Assembly: GCA_020633205.1 (NCBI GenBank)
Contig: JACKEB010000016.1
Location: 1 to 64,000, forward strand
Length of the DNA: 64,000 bases
Origin: Polyangiaceae bacterium
Lineage (GTDB): Bacteria > Myxococcota_A > Polyangia > Polyangiales > Polyangiaceae
Direction: 5' to 3'
A program made the translations under genes and the position numbers. The notes under the pieces were generated by a model. That model worked only from the letters and a program-made list of their open reading frames with translations. It had not been told where the DNA came from and ran no database searches. The stretch's first letter is position 1. The number at the start of each line of letters is the position of its first letter. Below are positions 8,578 to 16,548 of this stretch, one piece after another.

Positions 8578-9735
8578 TCAGCTGCCGGGCGCCAGCAACC
8601 GGGAAATTCCCGCCAGGGTCGAGATGTCGTGAACATCGCTCGGCAACGCGGGGATGTTGACCCGGGTTGGCGGGCTGCCATCCGGGTTGTTCGCGAGCGC
8701 GCCATCCAGACGGCTGAGGTGCGAACGATCGAGTTCCGCGAGGCTCTGCTCTTCGCTGACGGCGCGCACCAGGCGTGCCGGCGCATCCTGCCCCAACCGA
8801 ATGCCGTGCTGGGCAAGCGCTGCTTCGACCTCGCCCTCAGTCGCGACAGAGCGTGGCGCCCGATGAACCCGATTCACCACGAACGCGTCCCGAGCCATGC
8901 CCTGGTCGTGGAGCCGTTCGGCGAAGAACAGCACCTCTCGAATGGCCATGGGCGCGGGACTGGTTACCAACACGTAGGCGAACTCGGTGGAGCGGAACGC
9001 CTTCGCTACCTCTGCCGCACGGCTCTTGAAACCACCAAACAGGTCGTTCAACTCGGTGATGAACTCCGCCATCTGCTCGAGGAAGCCACCGCCAGTTAGC
9101 TTGCCGATACCGCGCAGGACCAACGCGACGCTCTTGGCGACGAGATTCAGGCTGAATTTCCCCGAGGATTCAAATGCCTGAATGAACCAGCGCATGGCGG
9201 CGCTATCGATGGCCTCAGTGATGCGCTCTGGTGCGTCCAGGAAGTCGAGCGCATTGCTCGTCGGCGGCGTGTCGAGCACGATCAAGTCATAATGGGAGTC
9301 CTGTTTGACGCTCAGGAGCTTCTCCATCGCCATGTACTCCTGGGTACCCGCCAGGCTGGTGGACACGTACTGGTACAGACGATTCTCCAGGATCTTGTCC
9401 CGAGCGGCGGTTGACGACGCGTGGCGTGTCACCAGCTCGTCGAAGGTGCGCTTGGTGTCCAGCATCATGACCGTCAGGCTGCCTTGGACGTCCAGGCCAG
9501 CGCGCTGGAAGAGCGCTGGTTCCACCCGTTGCGCCTCCCCCGTCATCCGGTCGAGCCCTAGGCTATTCGCGAGGCGACGAGCTGGATCGATGGTGAGGCA
9601 AAGCACACGCTTGCCCCGTCGGGCACCCGCCAACGCAAGCGCAGCGGCAACCGTGGTCTTGCCTACGCCGCCGCAGCCCACGCACAGCACCACACGGCGC
9701 TCGTCGATCAGGGCATCCAGAGAGGGAAGGCTCAT
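8578..9735 (-). CDS. ArsA/GET3-family ATPase
   Basis: This 385-residue P-loop ATPase belongs to the ArsA/GET3 group of the SIMIBI class. It shows the deviant Walker A GCGGVGKTT at about residue 21-29, the TIDPARRLANSLG switch region and the DTPPTSNALDFLDAP switch II motif. The ATG at 9735 places the Walker A at the usual distance from the N-terminus; the in-frame upstream extension is Arg/Ala-rich and runs into the divergent gene, so it was rejected. The protein has a single ATPase domain, unlike the duplicated arsenic-pump ArsA, and no arsB, arsR or arsD is nearby. Single-domain bacterial homologues are mostly of unknown cargo. A role in arsenite export is not supported. Confidence 0.87.
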   Translation of the reverse strand: MSLPSLDALIDERRVVLCVGCGGVGKTTVAAALALAGARRGKRVLCLTIDPARRLANSLGLDRMTGEAQRVEPALFQRAGLDVQGSLTVMMLDTKRTFDELVTRHASSTAARDKILENRLYQYVSTSLAGTQEYMAMEKLLSVKQDSHYDLIVLDTPPTSNALDFLDAPERITEAIDSAAMRWFIQAFESSGKFSLNLVAKSVALVLRGIGKLTGGGFLEQMAEFITELNDLFGGFKSRAAEVAKAFRSTEFAYVLVTSPAPMAIREVLFFAERLHDQGMARDAFVVNRVHRAPRSVATEGEVEAALAQHGIRLGQDAPARLVRAVSEEQSLAELDRSHLSRLDGALANNPDGSPPTRVNIPALPSDVHDISTLAGISRLLAPGS

Positions 9736-9828
9736 CGGGAGACTGCCTTTAGCACGAGATCCCGCGCGTTCCGTCAACCTTCCGGATCGCGCTTTAGTTG
9801 TCCGAAGACCGCCCGTTCTAGGAACGTA

Positions 9829-10215
9829 ATGCGGATGTCTTCGCTGCCACACCGCCCCGAGCCCGTTGGTTATGCGGGGCCCGAACGCCGCGTTCTGCGG
9901 TCCAGCGACCCTCTGACCGCACTCGAACGCCTGCTCGATGAGGCTCGCCGCCAGAGCCGCGGCGCTGCACTGTTGGTCGCGGACTCCAGCGGCTTGTTGG
10001 TGGCTGCGTCGGGCTATTGGAGCCACTGCGAAGAGCTGGCGGCTGTGGCCGCCGCGAATCCCGCGAACGACTCAGGGGAGCGGCAAGTGCGCCGCGTGCG
10101 CGTCGCCGGACTCGAAGTGGTGTTATGCGCGGAGGGTGGTGACACGGACGCCGCTCTAGCTCGGGCCCAGAGCGGGACGATCCGCATTCTGGGCAACCGC
10201 CGACGCAGCGCCTGA
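9829..10215 (+). CDS. Roadblock/LC7-like small protein
   Basis: This 128-residue protein has a central stretch, ALLVADSSGLLVAASG (about residues 46-61), that matches the first strand-turn-strand of Roadblock/LC7 (MglB-type) domains. An Arg-rich N-terminus precedes it. Roadblock proteins in myxobacteria often act as partners of small Ras-like GTPases, but no MglA-like gene is present here. Divergent from the ArsA-type gene, with a 93-bp shared upstream region, and followed after 38 bp by the PHP phosphatase gene. The family call rests on one short motif and is tentative. Confidence 0.55.
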   Translation: MRMSSLPHRPEPVGYAGPERRVLRSSDPLTALERLLDEARRQSRGAALLVADSSGLLVAASGYWSHCEELAAVAAANPANDSGERQVRRVRVAGLEVVLCAEGGDTDAALARAQSGTIRILGNRRRSA

Positions 10216-10253
10216 GAACTACACAGCGGGCGATTCTGAGCTATACCGCCCGC

Positions 10254-10985
10254 ATGTCCGGGGGTGCCCAGTACGTCGACTTGCACAGCCATTGGCTGGT
10301 GGGGATCGACGACGGTGCGCGGTCCATCGAGGAGAGCCGGGAGATCCTGAGTGGTCTGCAGGCACTCGGATTCGGTTTGGTGATCGCGACGCCTCATATG
10401 CGGCCCGGGCTCTTCGACAACGACCGGACGGCGATTCTCTCCGCGTGGGAGCGCACCCGTGAAGAGCTTGGCTCGCTGCGACTGCCGGAGCTGGCGCTAG
10501 CGAGCGAGCACTACTTTGACGATGTGGTCATCAACCGCATCAAGGTGGGAGACGGTCTGCCCTATCCTGGAGGTCGGGCTGTACTCCTCGAGTTCTACGA
10601 CCAGCGCTTCCCCCTCAGCATCTCGCACCAGCTTTTCGAACTGCAGCGTCAGGGGTTGCGCCCAGTGATCGCGCATCCGGAGCGCTACCAGCGGATCTGG
10701 GAGGCGCCCGAGGTGCTGGAGCAGCTGGTCGACGCCGGCTCCCTCGCACTGCTGGATACCGCCGCGTTGATGGGGAAGTACGGCAGCCAACCCCGGCGCT
10801 GCGCGGAGCACCTACTCGAGGAAGGGCTGTACCACGCGGCCTGCAGTGACGCGCATCGACCGCGCGACGTCGCCGCCGTGGCAGAAGGGATGGAAATCAT
10901 CCGTCGGCGTTGGGGCGAGGACGAGCTCGACTTTCTGTTCAACGAAGGTCCCCGACAGATCTTGGAGGGACGCGTCCAAACATGA
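10254..10985 (+). CDS. CpsB/YwqE-type PHP tyrosine-protein phosphatase
   Basis: This 243-residue PHP-superfamily metalloenzyme has the metal-ligand motifs DLHSHWLVGIDDGA near residue 9, ATPH near 45, SEHYFDD near 83, IAHPERY near 143 and CSDAH near 197, all expected for the manganese-dependent phosphatases that dephosphorylate BY-kinases controlling capsule or exopolysaccharide synthesis. No tyrosine kinase or polysaccharide gene lies adjacent. Its stop overlaps the start of the next gene as ATGA, so it is probably co-translated with an UPF0104 membrane protein. The fold is secure, the substrate is inferred. Confidence 0.88.
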   Translation: MSGGAQYVDLHSHWLVGIDDGARSIEESREILSGLQALGFGLVIATPHMRPGLFDNDRTAILSAWERTREELGSLRLPELALASEHYFDDVVINRIKVGDGLPYPGGRAVLLEFYDQRFPLSISHQLFELQRQGLRPVIAHPERYQRIWEAPEVLEQLVDAGSLALLDTAALMGKYGSQPRRCAEHLLEEGLYHAACSDAHRPRDVAAVAEGMEIIRRRWGEDELDFLFNEGPRQILEGRVQT

Positions 10986-12052
10986 GGGAGCCTTGGATGC
11001 GCCGCTATGGCCTGCGCCTAGTGGCTTCCCTCCTGGCCGGCTTGGTCGCGCTCTGGGTACTCCACGCCGGCGGCTTGCCCCTCGTCCCGCCCGCGAGCGC
11101 ACTCAAGGCAGTTGCGCCTTGGTCCATCGCCGCATACGCCGTTGGCTTTTCGCTGGTTCACTTGTTGCGGGCTGCACGCTGGCATTGGCTGCTGCGTCCC
11201 CTTGGCGAGGTGTCCTTCCGCCGAATGCTGAACGTTTCGTTCATCGGTTTCGCGGCGATCGTGGTGCTGCCACTCAGATCGGGAGAGTTCGTGCGTCCGG
11301 TTTTGATCCGCAAGGATACGAACATCGGGGGCTGGGCGGCGACTGGGACGATCGCGGCGGAACGCGTGATCGACGGCGTGTTGGTGAGCCTCCTGCTCTT
11401 ACTCGGCTTGTTGGCCTCCACCCCCTTGGATCCCCTACCCGACCGCATCGGGGAGCTCGCGGTCCCTGCACGCGTGATTCCCGGTCTGGCCTACAGCGCT
11501 CTTGCGCTCTTCGCGGGTGCTTTCACGGCGATGGGGTTGTTCTACGTCAAGCGCGAGCTCACGACCCGTCTCGTCAGTGCCACGCTGGGTCGCGTGTCTC
11601 CGCGGCTAGGCGCTTGGCTGACCACGCGGCTCGAGCAGCTTGCGTCAGGACTAAGCTTCCTGCCGAAGCCTTCCCTCGCCTGGCCGTTCATTGGGCTTAG
11701 CGTCGCCTATTGGCTGACAAACGCCGTGGCAACCCAGGCGCTGGGGGTTGGCTGTGGCCTCGAGGAAATGAGCTTTCCCATCGCGTGTGTCAGCATGGGA
11801 GTGCTCGCGCTGGGGATCTTGTTGCCCAATGCTCCAGGCTACTTCGGCGCGTTTCAGGTCGCTGTCTACGCCTCGCTCGCGCTGTTCTTCCCGGCGGCCG
11901 TGATCGACTCCAAAGGCGCCGCCTTCGTGTTCATTCAATATGTCGTGCAGACGGCTGTCACGTTGGGAGCAGCCCTGGTCGCGTGGCTCGTTGAGCGCAG
12001 TCACCTGAATGCCCGCGCCAAAAACTTGCCCGTGAGTGAGGCAACCCGCTAG
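10982..12052 (+). CDS. UPF0104/lysylphosphatidylglycerol synthase TM-domain (flippase-like) protein
   Basis: This 356-residue polytopic membrane protein has about eight predicted helices. It has the family hallmarks FSLVHLLRAARWHWLL near residue 60, LPLRSGEFVRPVLI near 97, and the GIATERV-like segment ATGTIAAERVIDGVL near 120. The family corresponds to the flippase half of MprF without the aminoacyl-transferase half. Members are linked to polyprenyl-phosphate or glycolipid handling. The ATG at 10982 overlaps the upstream stop by four bases; an earlier in-frame start would lie inside the PHP gene. Coupling with a CpsB-type phosphatase suggests envelope glycan export or its control, which is inference. 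Confidence 0.82.
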   Translation: MREPWMRRYGLRLVASLLAGLVALWVLHAGGLPLVPPASALKAVAPWSIAAYAVGFSLVHLLRAARWHWLLRPLGEVSFRRMLNVSFIGFAAIVVLPLRSGEFVRPVLIRKDTNIGGWAATGTIAAERVIDGVLVSLLLLLGLLASTPLDPLPDRIGELAVPARVIPGLAYSALALFAGAFTAMGLFYVKRELTTRLVSATLGRVSPRLGAWLTTRLEQLASGLSFLPKPSLAWPFIGLSVAYWLTNAVATQALGVGCGLEEMSFPIACVSMGVLALGILLPNAPGYFGAFQVAVYASLALFFPAAVIDSKGAAFVFIQYVVQTAVTLGAALVAWLVERSHLNARAKNLPVSEATR

Positions 12053-12063
12053 CCCACGGCGGT

Positions 12064-12540
12064 ATGTCCAGATCTCGCAACTGGCTTCGCGCCACTTGGT
12101 TCATTGGACTGAGCGCGCTTTGGCTCAGTGTTGCTGGCCCAGCAGACGCGCGCGTCGAAGACGACTCGGCCTACTCCAAGGCGCAGACCTTTAGCGGTGC
12201 CCTCCGCTACTTGCGGGTGGACCTTGGCTACGAGGTCGTGGAGAAAGATCCCGAAGCGGCGTACCTGCTGTTCAAGTACAGGCCGATGGGCTCTCGCGAG
12301 GAAACCAGCGGTTCGATCGAGATCGTCCAGGCCGAGGGCAAGGTGAAGGTCTTCGTGCAGCTCCCCAAGATGCCCGAATACCACGAACGTATGCTCTCCA
12401 CCGGCCTGATGAAGAAACTGAAGACGGAGTACGGGGAGCCGCCGAAGCCAGCCAAGAAACCGAAGCGTGACGACGAAGATCGCGACGGAAAGTCACGCAA
12501 GAAGAAGCCCAAGGGCGACTCCGACGAGTCAGCCGACTGA
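12064..12540 (+). CDS. Small secreted protein with a charged tail
   Basis: This 158-residue protein was not recognised. A signal peptide is clear: basic start, hydrophobic WFIGLSALWLSVAG, and a probable cleavage after ADA near residue 29. A compact domain of about 90 residues follows. The last ~35 residues are a Lys/Asp/Arg/Glu-rich, Pro-containing tail that is probably disordered. It begins 12 bp after the flippase-like gene, so it is probably the last gene of that operon. Confidence 0.7.
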   Translation: MSRSRNWLRATWFIGLSALWLSVAGPADARVEDDSAYSKAQTFSGALRYLRVDLGYEVVEKDPEAAYLLFKYRPMGSREETSGSIEIVQAEGKVKVFVQLPKMPEYHERMLSTGLMKKLKTEYGEPPKPAKKPKRDDEDRDGKSRKKKPKGDSDESAD

Positions 12541-12629
12541 AACTCCGCGCAGGTTCCAGAGCTCTTCGCCAATCAAGCGCGAAGCGGCGCATGCGCGCCC
12601 GTCGCCTGGGTGTATAACGCTCCATCGCG

Positions 12630-13844
12630 ATGGACGAGACCCCCGAACGCATCGGTCGCTACCCGATCGTGCGCCCGTTGGCGCACGGTGCGATGGGTCG
12701 AGTCTTGCTCGCACACGATCCGGTGCTCGATCGCCCGGTCGCGATCAAGTTGTTGCGCAACGACCTCGGGCTCACGGCGGACCAGAAAGAAACGCTGCTC
12801 GAACGCATGCAGCAAGAAGCTCGCGCTTCCGCGCGGGTGAGCCATCCCAACATCGTAGCGTTGCACGATATGGGGGACTCGGACGAAGTCGGGCTGTTCC
12901 TGGTGTTCGAGCACGTCGAAGGCAAGAACCTCAAAGAACGGCTGCTACAGGGCCCGTTGGGTCCTGAATCCGCGGCCGAGCTCGCCGAGGGGCTCGGGTC
13001 GGCGCTCGCAACCGCACACGGAGCCGGAGTGCTCCATCGCGACATCAAACCGGAGAACATCATCCTGGCCAAGCATGGGCCGAAGCTCGTGGACTTCGGC
13101 ATCGCGAGGCTCCCGGACTCCACGCTTACCCACGAAGGCGGCGTGCTTGGGACCCCGGCGTACGCGGCACCGGAGGCGATCGCGAACGGCAAGTTCACGC
13201 CGCTTTCGGATCAGTTTTCCCTCGCCACGACGATGTACGAGGCGATCAGCGGTCGGCGCGCTTTCCCGGGCGACGACGCCGTCGCCGTTGCGAGTCGCAT
13301 CGGCACGGAGGAGCCACCAGCGATTGCCGCGGTATGCGGCGTGGACCCCCACGTGGACACCGTCCTTGCTCGCGGCATGAGCAAAGTGCCGCGGTCCCGC
13401 TTCGAATCAGCGGAAGACTTTGGACGAGCACTGGCCGAAGCGCTGCGCATGTCACCGCGCACCGCGATGCCCACCACTCCCGATCGTTACCATGCGGAAT
13501 CGACTCAGAGTTCGGGTAGAGGGCTACGTGTTGGCGTTGGCGCCGCCGCAGCGGGAGCGCTGATCGCCGTCTCGGCTTTCCATTTGAGCCGTCAGCTCGA
13601 GGAACCGCCCCAGGCGGCCACGGTTCCGGTGCCCGTCGCCGTGAGCGTGAGCCAGACGGACGATCCAGACCAACCCGTAGCCGTCCTGGCGGAGCGTCCG
13701 CCCGACAAGAAGAAGCGACCTCCCAAGCGCCGAGACCGTCAGCGCACGAGCGTGGACGCTGGCACCAATCCAGATACACCGGAAAAAGCCGGAGATGCCG
13801 GATCCGGCGGGAATCCGAAGCCACCCAGCGGCGAGGGGCTGTAG
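12630..13844 (+). CDS. Ser/Thr protein kinase, single-pass membrane type
   Basis: This 404-residue Hanks-type kinase has a catalytic domain at about residues 9-270, with a P-loop (AHGAMGRVLLAHD), VAIKLL lysine, HRDIKPENI catalytic loop, DFGIA and GTPAYAAPE. The glycine loop is slightly degenerate (LAHGAMG) but keeps the key glycines. A membrane helix near residues 297-318 is followed by a short outer tail rich in Pro, Lys, Arg and Asp. No PASTA or other known sensor domain is present. It stands as a single gene. Substrates are unknown. One of three such kinases in the window. Confidence 0.92.
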   Translation: MDETPERIGRYPIVRPLAHGAMGRVLLAHDPVLDRPVAIKLLRNDLGLTADQKETLLERMQQEARASARVSHPNIVALHDMGDSDEVGLFLVFEHVEGKNLKERLLQGPLGPESAAELAEGLGSALATAHGAGVLHRDIKPENIILAKHGPKLVDFGIARLPDSTLTHEGGVLGTPAYAAPEAIANGKFTPLSDQFSLATTMYEAISGRRAFPGDDAVAVASRIGTEEPPAIAAVCGVDPHVDTVLARGMSKVPRSRFESAEDFGRALAEALRMSPRTAMPTTPDRYHAESTQSSGRGLRVGVGAAAAGALIAVSAFHLSRQLEEPPQAATVPVPVAVSVSQTDDPDQPVAVLAERPPDKKKRPPKRRDRQRTSVDAGTNPDTPEKAGDAGSGGNPKPPSGEGL

Positions 13845-14100
13845 CCCTTCCGTGGGCGGTGATTCGGGTCCGCTCGAACCGCCTTACGAGGCACAAACCC
13901 CAGTCAGAACACGGGCCTCTGAAGCTCTCGGCACAACATGAAACACCTCCGGGCCGCCTATCCCGGGAGGGCAAACACCTGTGTTTTGCGCTATGGGAAA
14001 GCCCGCTCGCTGTCAGTATAAGCAGCGAACCTTTCGGCGCGGACTTGGCTTGGTCGCGCCCTAGAGCATCGAGCGTCCGCTCGCTGCAACGGAGAACCTC
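13845..14100. other. Upstream region of the Cys-rich lipoprotein gene with a palindrome
   Basis: No gene was seen in these 256 bp. An imperfect palindrome, AAACAC-CT-GTGTTT (13973-13986), with flanking GC pairs, lies about 115 bp upstream of the lipoprotein start. It could be an operator. No standard -35/-10 pair was identified with confidence. Confidence 0.35.
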
Positions 14101-14727
14101 ATGCGACTCTCAGCACCGACCATCTTCACCATCGCTTTCGGCATCCTCACGGTCACCTTCGCGGGCTGTGCGGCGACCTCGGACAACAACAAACCGCTTC
14201 AGCAAGACTGCAGCGCGGTGACGACTTGCTACGACCAGTGCATCTGCGCCGGAAACGACAGCCAAGTCTGCCTGAACACGTGTAGCGCAAACGGCGGCAC
14301 CGGCAACACTGGCAACGGCGGGACAGGCAACACCGCGAACGGTGGCACGGGTAACACCGCGAACGGCGGCACCGGCAACACCGCGAACGGTGGCACCGGC
14401 AACACCGGAAACGGTGGCACCGGCAACACGACCAGCTGCGACTCGGCCGTCGAGTTCAACGACCCGACCTGCAATGCGTGCATGATGGGCTCCTGCTGCT
14501 CCGAGGTGATGGCGTGCTTTGGCACCAGCACCGCTACCGAGCTGCTCCCCTGCGGCAACCTGCAACAGTGTCTCGCGCAGTACTGCGCCGACGCGGCCGA
14601 CGACGCGGCGTTCCAGGCCTGTGCCCAGCAAGAGTGCTCCAACTTCCTCACCCAAGAGGCGGTCGACGCGCTCAACGCCTGGGGCACCTGCATCGAAAGC
14701 AGCTGCACCGCTGCCTGCGGCGGCTGA
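14101..14727 (+). CDS. Cys-rich lipoprotein with Gly/Thr/Asn octapeptide repeats
   Basis: This 208-residue lipoprotein has signal sequence and lipobox TFAGC (Cys near residue 23). A Cys-containing segment (CYDQCICAG) follows, then about five and a half copies of an 8-residue unit GGTGNTAN (residues ~64-109), then a Cys-rich C-terminal domain with CxxC pairs (CNACMMGSCC, CSNFL, CTAAC). The domain resembles the short Cys-rich lipoproteins expanded in Polyangia. Their function is unknown. The repeat block is also visible in DNA as 24-bp units. A 10-bp inverted repeat follows the gene. It is probably a surface protein with a flexible linker. Confidence 0.8.
   Translation: MRLSAPTIFTIAFGILTVTFAGCAATSDNNKPLQQDCSAVTTCYDQCICAGNDSQVCLNTCSANGGTGNTGNGGTGNTANGGTGNTANGGTGNTANGGTGNTGNGGTGNTTSCDSAVEFNDPTCNACMMGSCCSEVMACFGTSTATELLPCGNLQQCLAQYCADAADDAAFQACAQQECSNFLTQEAVDALNAWGTCIESSCTAACGG
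14289..14429 (+). repeat. 24-bp coding tandem repeats (GGTGNTAN units)
   Basis: Degenerate 24-bp units encode the Gly/Thr/Asn octapeptide array. The copies differ mainly at silent positions (ggc/ggt/ggg, gcg/ggc/gga), so they look older than a recent slippage expansion, although two central copies are nearly identical. Confidence 0.8.
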
Positions 14728-14753
14728 TTCTAGCTTAGAACCAGCGCACCAAC

Positions 14754-14783
14754 CGGCCGCGACCCCGCAGGGTGTCGCGGCCG
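14754..14783 (+). terminator. GC-rich hairpin after the Cys-rich lipoprotein gene
   Basis: A perfect 10-bp inverted repeat (14754-14763 with 14774-14783) has a 10-base loop and lies 27 bp after the stop. No T-run follows, so intrinsic termination is uncertain. Confidence 0.5.
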
Positions 14784-14819
14784 CGTGCATTCAAGGACCG
14801 ATTGTGCGAGTCCTGAAGC

Positions 14820-15776
14820 ATGCGGGGCCTGCTCACGGCTGCTTGTTTGCTTGGAAGCGCCTGGCTGTTGCGGCCCCCTACGGTCGCAGAGGCAGCAAGC
14901 AACGTTCAAGCACAGCTGACCGATAGCTCGACCCCCGCCGAACGCGCGTACACCGGCGGAATCGTCACGCTTCGCGCGCCGACCTCCACGATGTTGCGGA
15001 TCCCTTCCGTGAAGTTTCAGATGGGCTCAACGGCAATGGACGTGGTGGAGGCGCTGCTTCTGTGTAACCGCGAGCCCTACGGTGAGCTCTGCGATCAAGG
15101 CATGTTCTCCGATGAGCTACCTCAGCACGCGGTGACCCTCGACAGCTTCTGGATAGACCGCACGGAAGTGACGGTGGCCGACTACGCCCGCTGCGTACGC
15201 GTCGGCCGCTGCAAGCCGGTTAGAGAGGGCGGCGCGGCGCGCTTCGAGCGCCCGAACTATCCGCGCGGCTTGGTCAGCTATGACGACGCGCGAGACTACT
15301 GTCACTTCCGCGGCGCGCGCCTACCGAGTGAGGCCGAGTGGGAAGGTGCGGCGCGAGGCAAGGCACACCGCAAGTTTCCTTGGGGCAATTTGTACAACTC
15401 CCGAGCGGCAAACCACGGTCGCTTCGCTTGGAGTGAGACGGAGTCGAAAGACGGCTACGCCGAGCTTGCCCCAGTGGGCGCCTACCCTTCCGGCGCGACG
15501 CCTCAAGGGGTGCTCGACATGGCTGGCAACGTGGCCGAGTGGGTGAGTGACTACTACGGCCCTTATCCCGACACGCCCCAAAGGAATCCGCGCGGAACTG
15601 GCACAGGCCCACGCATCGCACGCGGGGGGCACTACCAGAGCGCCGCGCCGTGGCTGCGCACTGGCTCGAGGCTGTCCGCCGATCCCGATATTCGCCGGCC
15701 GTACATCGGCTTCCGCTGTGCGAAGAGCGCTCGCCGCGTCGCCCCGCAGCGGCTAGGACCTCGGGATGTCGAGTGA
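14820..15776 (+). CDS. Exported SUMF1/FGE-sulfatase-domain protein
   Basis: This 318-residue protein has an N-terminal signal peptide (MRGLLTAACLLGSAWLL, cut near AEA) and a SUMF1 (formylglycine-generating-enzyme-like) domain from about residue 55 to the end: FQMGS, DRTEVTVADYARCV, RLPSEAEWEGAARG, PWGN, DMAGNVAEWVSDYYG, RGGHYQSAAPWLRTGSR and GFRCA. The segment that holds the redox cysteines of true FGE has no Cys here. It is therefore more likely a structural or ligand-binding SUMF1 domain than a sulfatase activator. It overlaps the next gene by 11 bp. The export signal also sets it apart from cytosolic sulfatase-modifying enzymes. Confidence 0.88.
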   Translation: MRGLLTAACLLGSAWLLRPPTVAEAASNVQAQLTDSSTPAERAYTGGIVTLRAPTSTMLRIPSVKFQMGSTAMDVVEALLLCNREPYGELCDQGMFSDELPQHAVTLDSFWIDRTEVTVADYARCVRVGRCKPVREGGAARFERPNYPRGLVSYDDARDYCHFRGARLPSEAEWEGAARGKAHRKFPWGNLYNSRAANHGRFAWSETESKDGYAELAPVGAYPSGATPQGVLDMAGNVAEWVSDYYGPYPDTPQRNPRGTGTGPRIARGGHYQSAAPWLRTGSRLSADPDIRRPYIGFRCAKSARRVAPQRLGPRDVE

Positions 15777-16353
15777 GCGACCCTCGAAGCAGGCGAGCAA
15801 ACAGCGTCTGGTTGTGCCCGTCGCCCAGCGGACGCGTTTCATCCTCGTGGGCCCCCACTACCCAGAGAACGTCGGTGCCGCTGCGCGAGCGATGAAGGCA
15901 ATGGGGCTGTCGCGTCTTGTCCTCGTCCGCCCAGGGCGCCTCGCGCGGCCGGATCATCCGATGGCGCGCAAGATGGCCGTGAAGAGCCTCGATGTCTTGG
16001 ACGCGGCACCCATCCTGGAAACCCTCGAAGAAGCGTTGCTTGGGGTCGACTTCAGCATCGCCACCAGCGCCAAAATCGGAAACCGCGGCGCTTACACCCT
16101 GCGCACCGGCGCCGAGGAACTCGTGCGACTTGCGAGTCAAGGACTTCAGCTCGCCGTGGTCTTCGGCAACGAGAAGTCGGGTCTGAGCGATGTCGAGAGC
16201 CTGCTTTGCGACGCCACGCTGCGCATCCCGATGGCTGCACCGCAACCGTCGATCAACTTGGCGCAGGCGTGTCAGCTGGTCTCCTACGAGCTGTTCGCCA
16301 CAGCGCTAGTGTCCTGTCTCCGTAGTCCGCTGCAAAACTCGCCCGCCCCCTGA
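15766..16353 (+). CDS. SpoU/TrmH-superfamily RNA 2'-O-methyltransferase (TrmJ/LasT-like)
   Basis: This 195-residue SPOUT methyltransferase has the three knot motifs: PENVGAAARAMKAMG near residue 31, VFGNEKSGLSDVE near 132, and IPMAAPQPSINLAQA near 155. The order and spacing match the TrmJ/LasT branch, which methylates tRNA position 32, but the short C-terminus after the knot leaves the exact target open. The ATG at 15766 starts before the upstream stop (11-bp overlap). A long hairpin overlaps the end of the gene. Confidence 0.87.
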   Translation: MSSERPSKQASKQRLVVPVAQRTRFILVGPHYPENVGAAARAMKAMGLSRLVLVRPGRLARPDHPMARKMAVKSLDVLDAAPILETLEEALLGVDFSIATSAKIGNRGAYTLRTGAEELVRLASQGLQLAVVFGNEKSGLSDVESLLCDATLRIPMAAPQPSINLAQACQLVSYELFATALVSCLRSPLQNSPAP

Positions 16354-16376
16354 GGGTGTGGGCGCACGAGTTTTGC
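16332..16376 (+). terminator. Hairpin overlapping the stop of the SpoU methyltransferase gene
   Basis: A perfect 10-bp inverted repeat (16332-16341 with 16367-16376) encloses further complementary GC stretches (CCCGCC with GGGCG, CCC with GGG around the TGA stop). The left arm lies inside the coding sequence. The right arm ends in TTTTGC. It is probably the transcription terminator of the SUMF1-methyltransferase pair. Confidence 0.55.
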
Positions 16377-16548
16377 GCCTTCGCACTACTTCTGAGACGA
16401 GGAAACGCTGTGTTGACTTGTTCAGCGAATCACTGATTCGCCTCACTAGCGAGCTGCTGAAAAGCTTCGGCTTTCACCACCCTACCCAGGAAGTCACGCG
16501 CACTTTCCAGCGACCCCGGCGAGCGAGACCGCTAGACTGCCGCGACCG

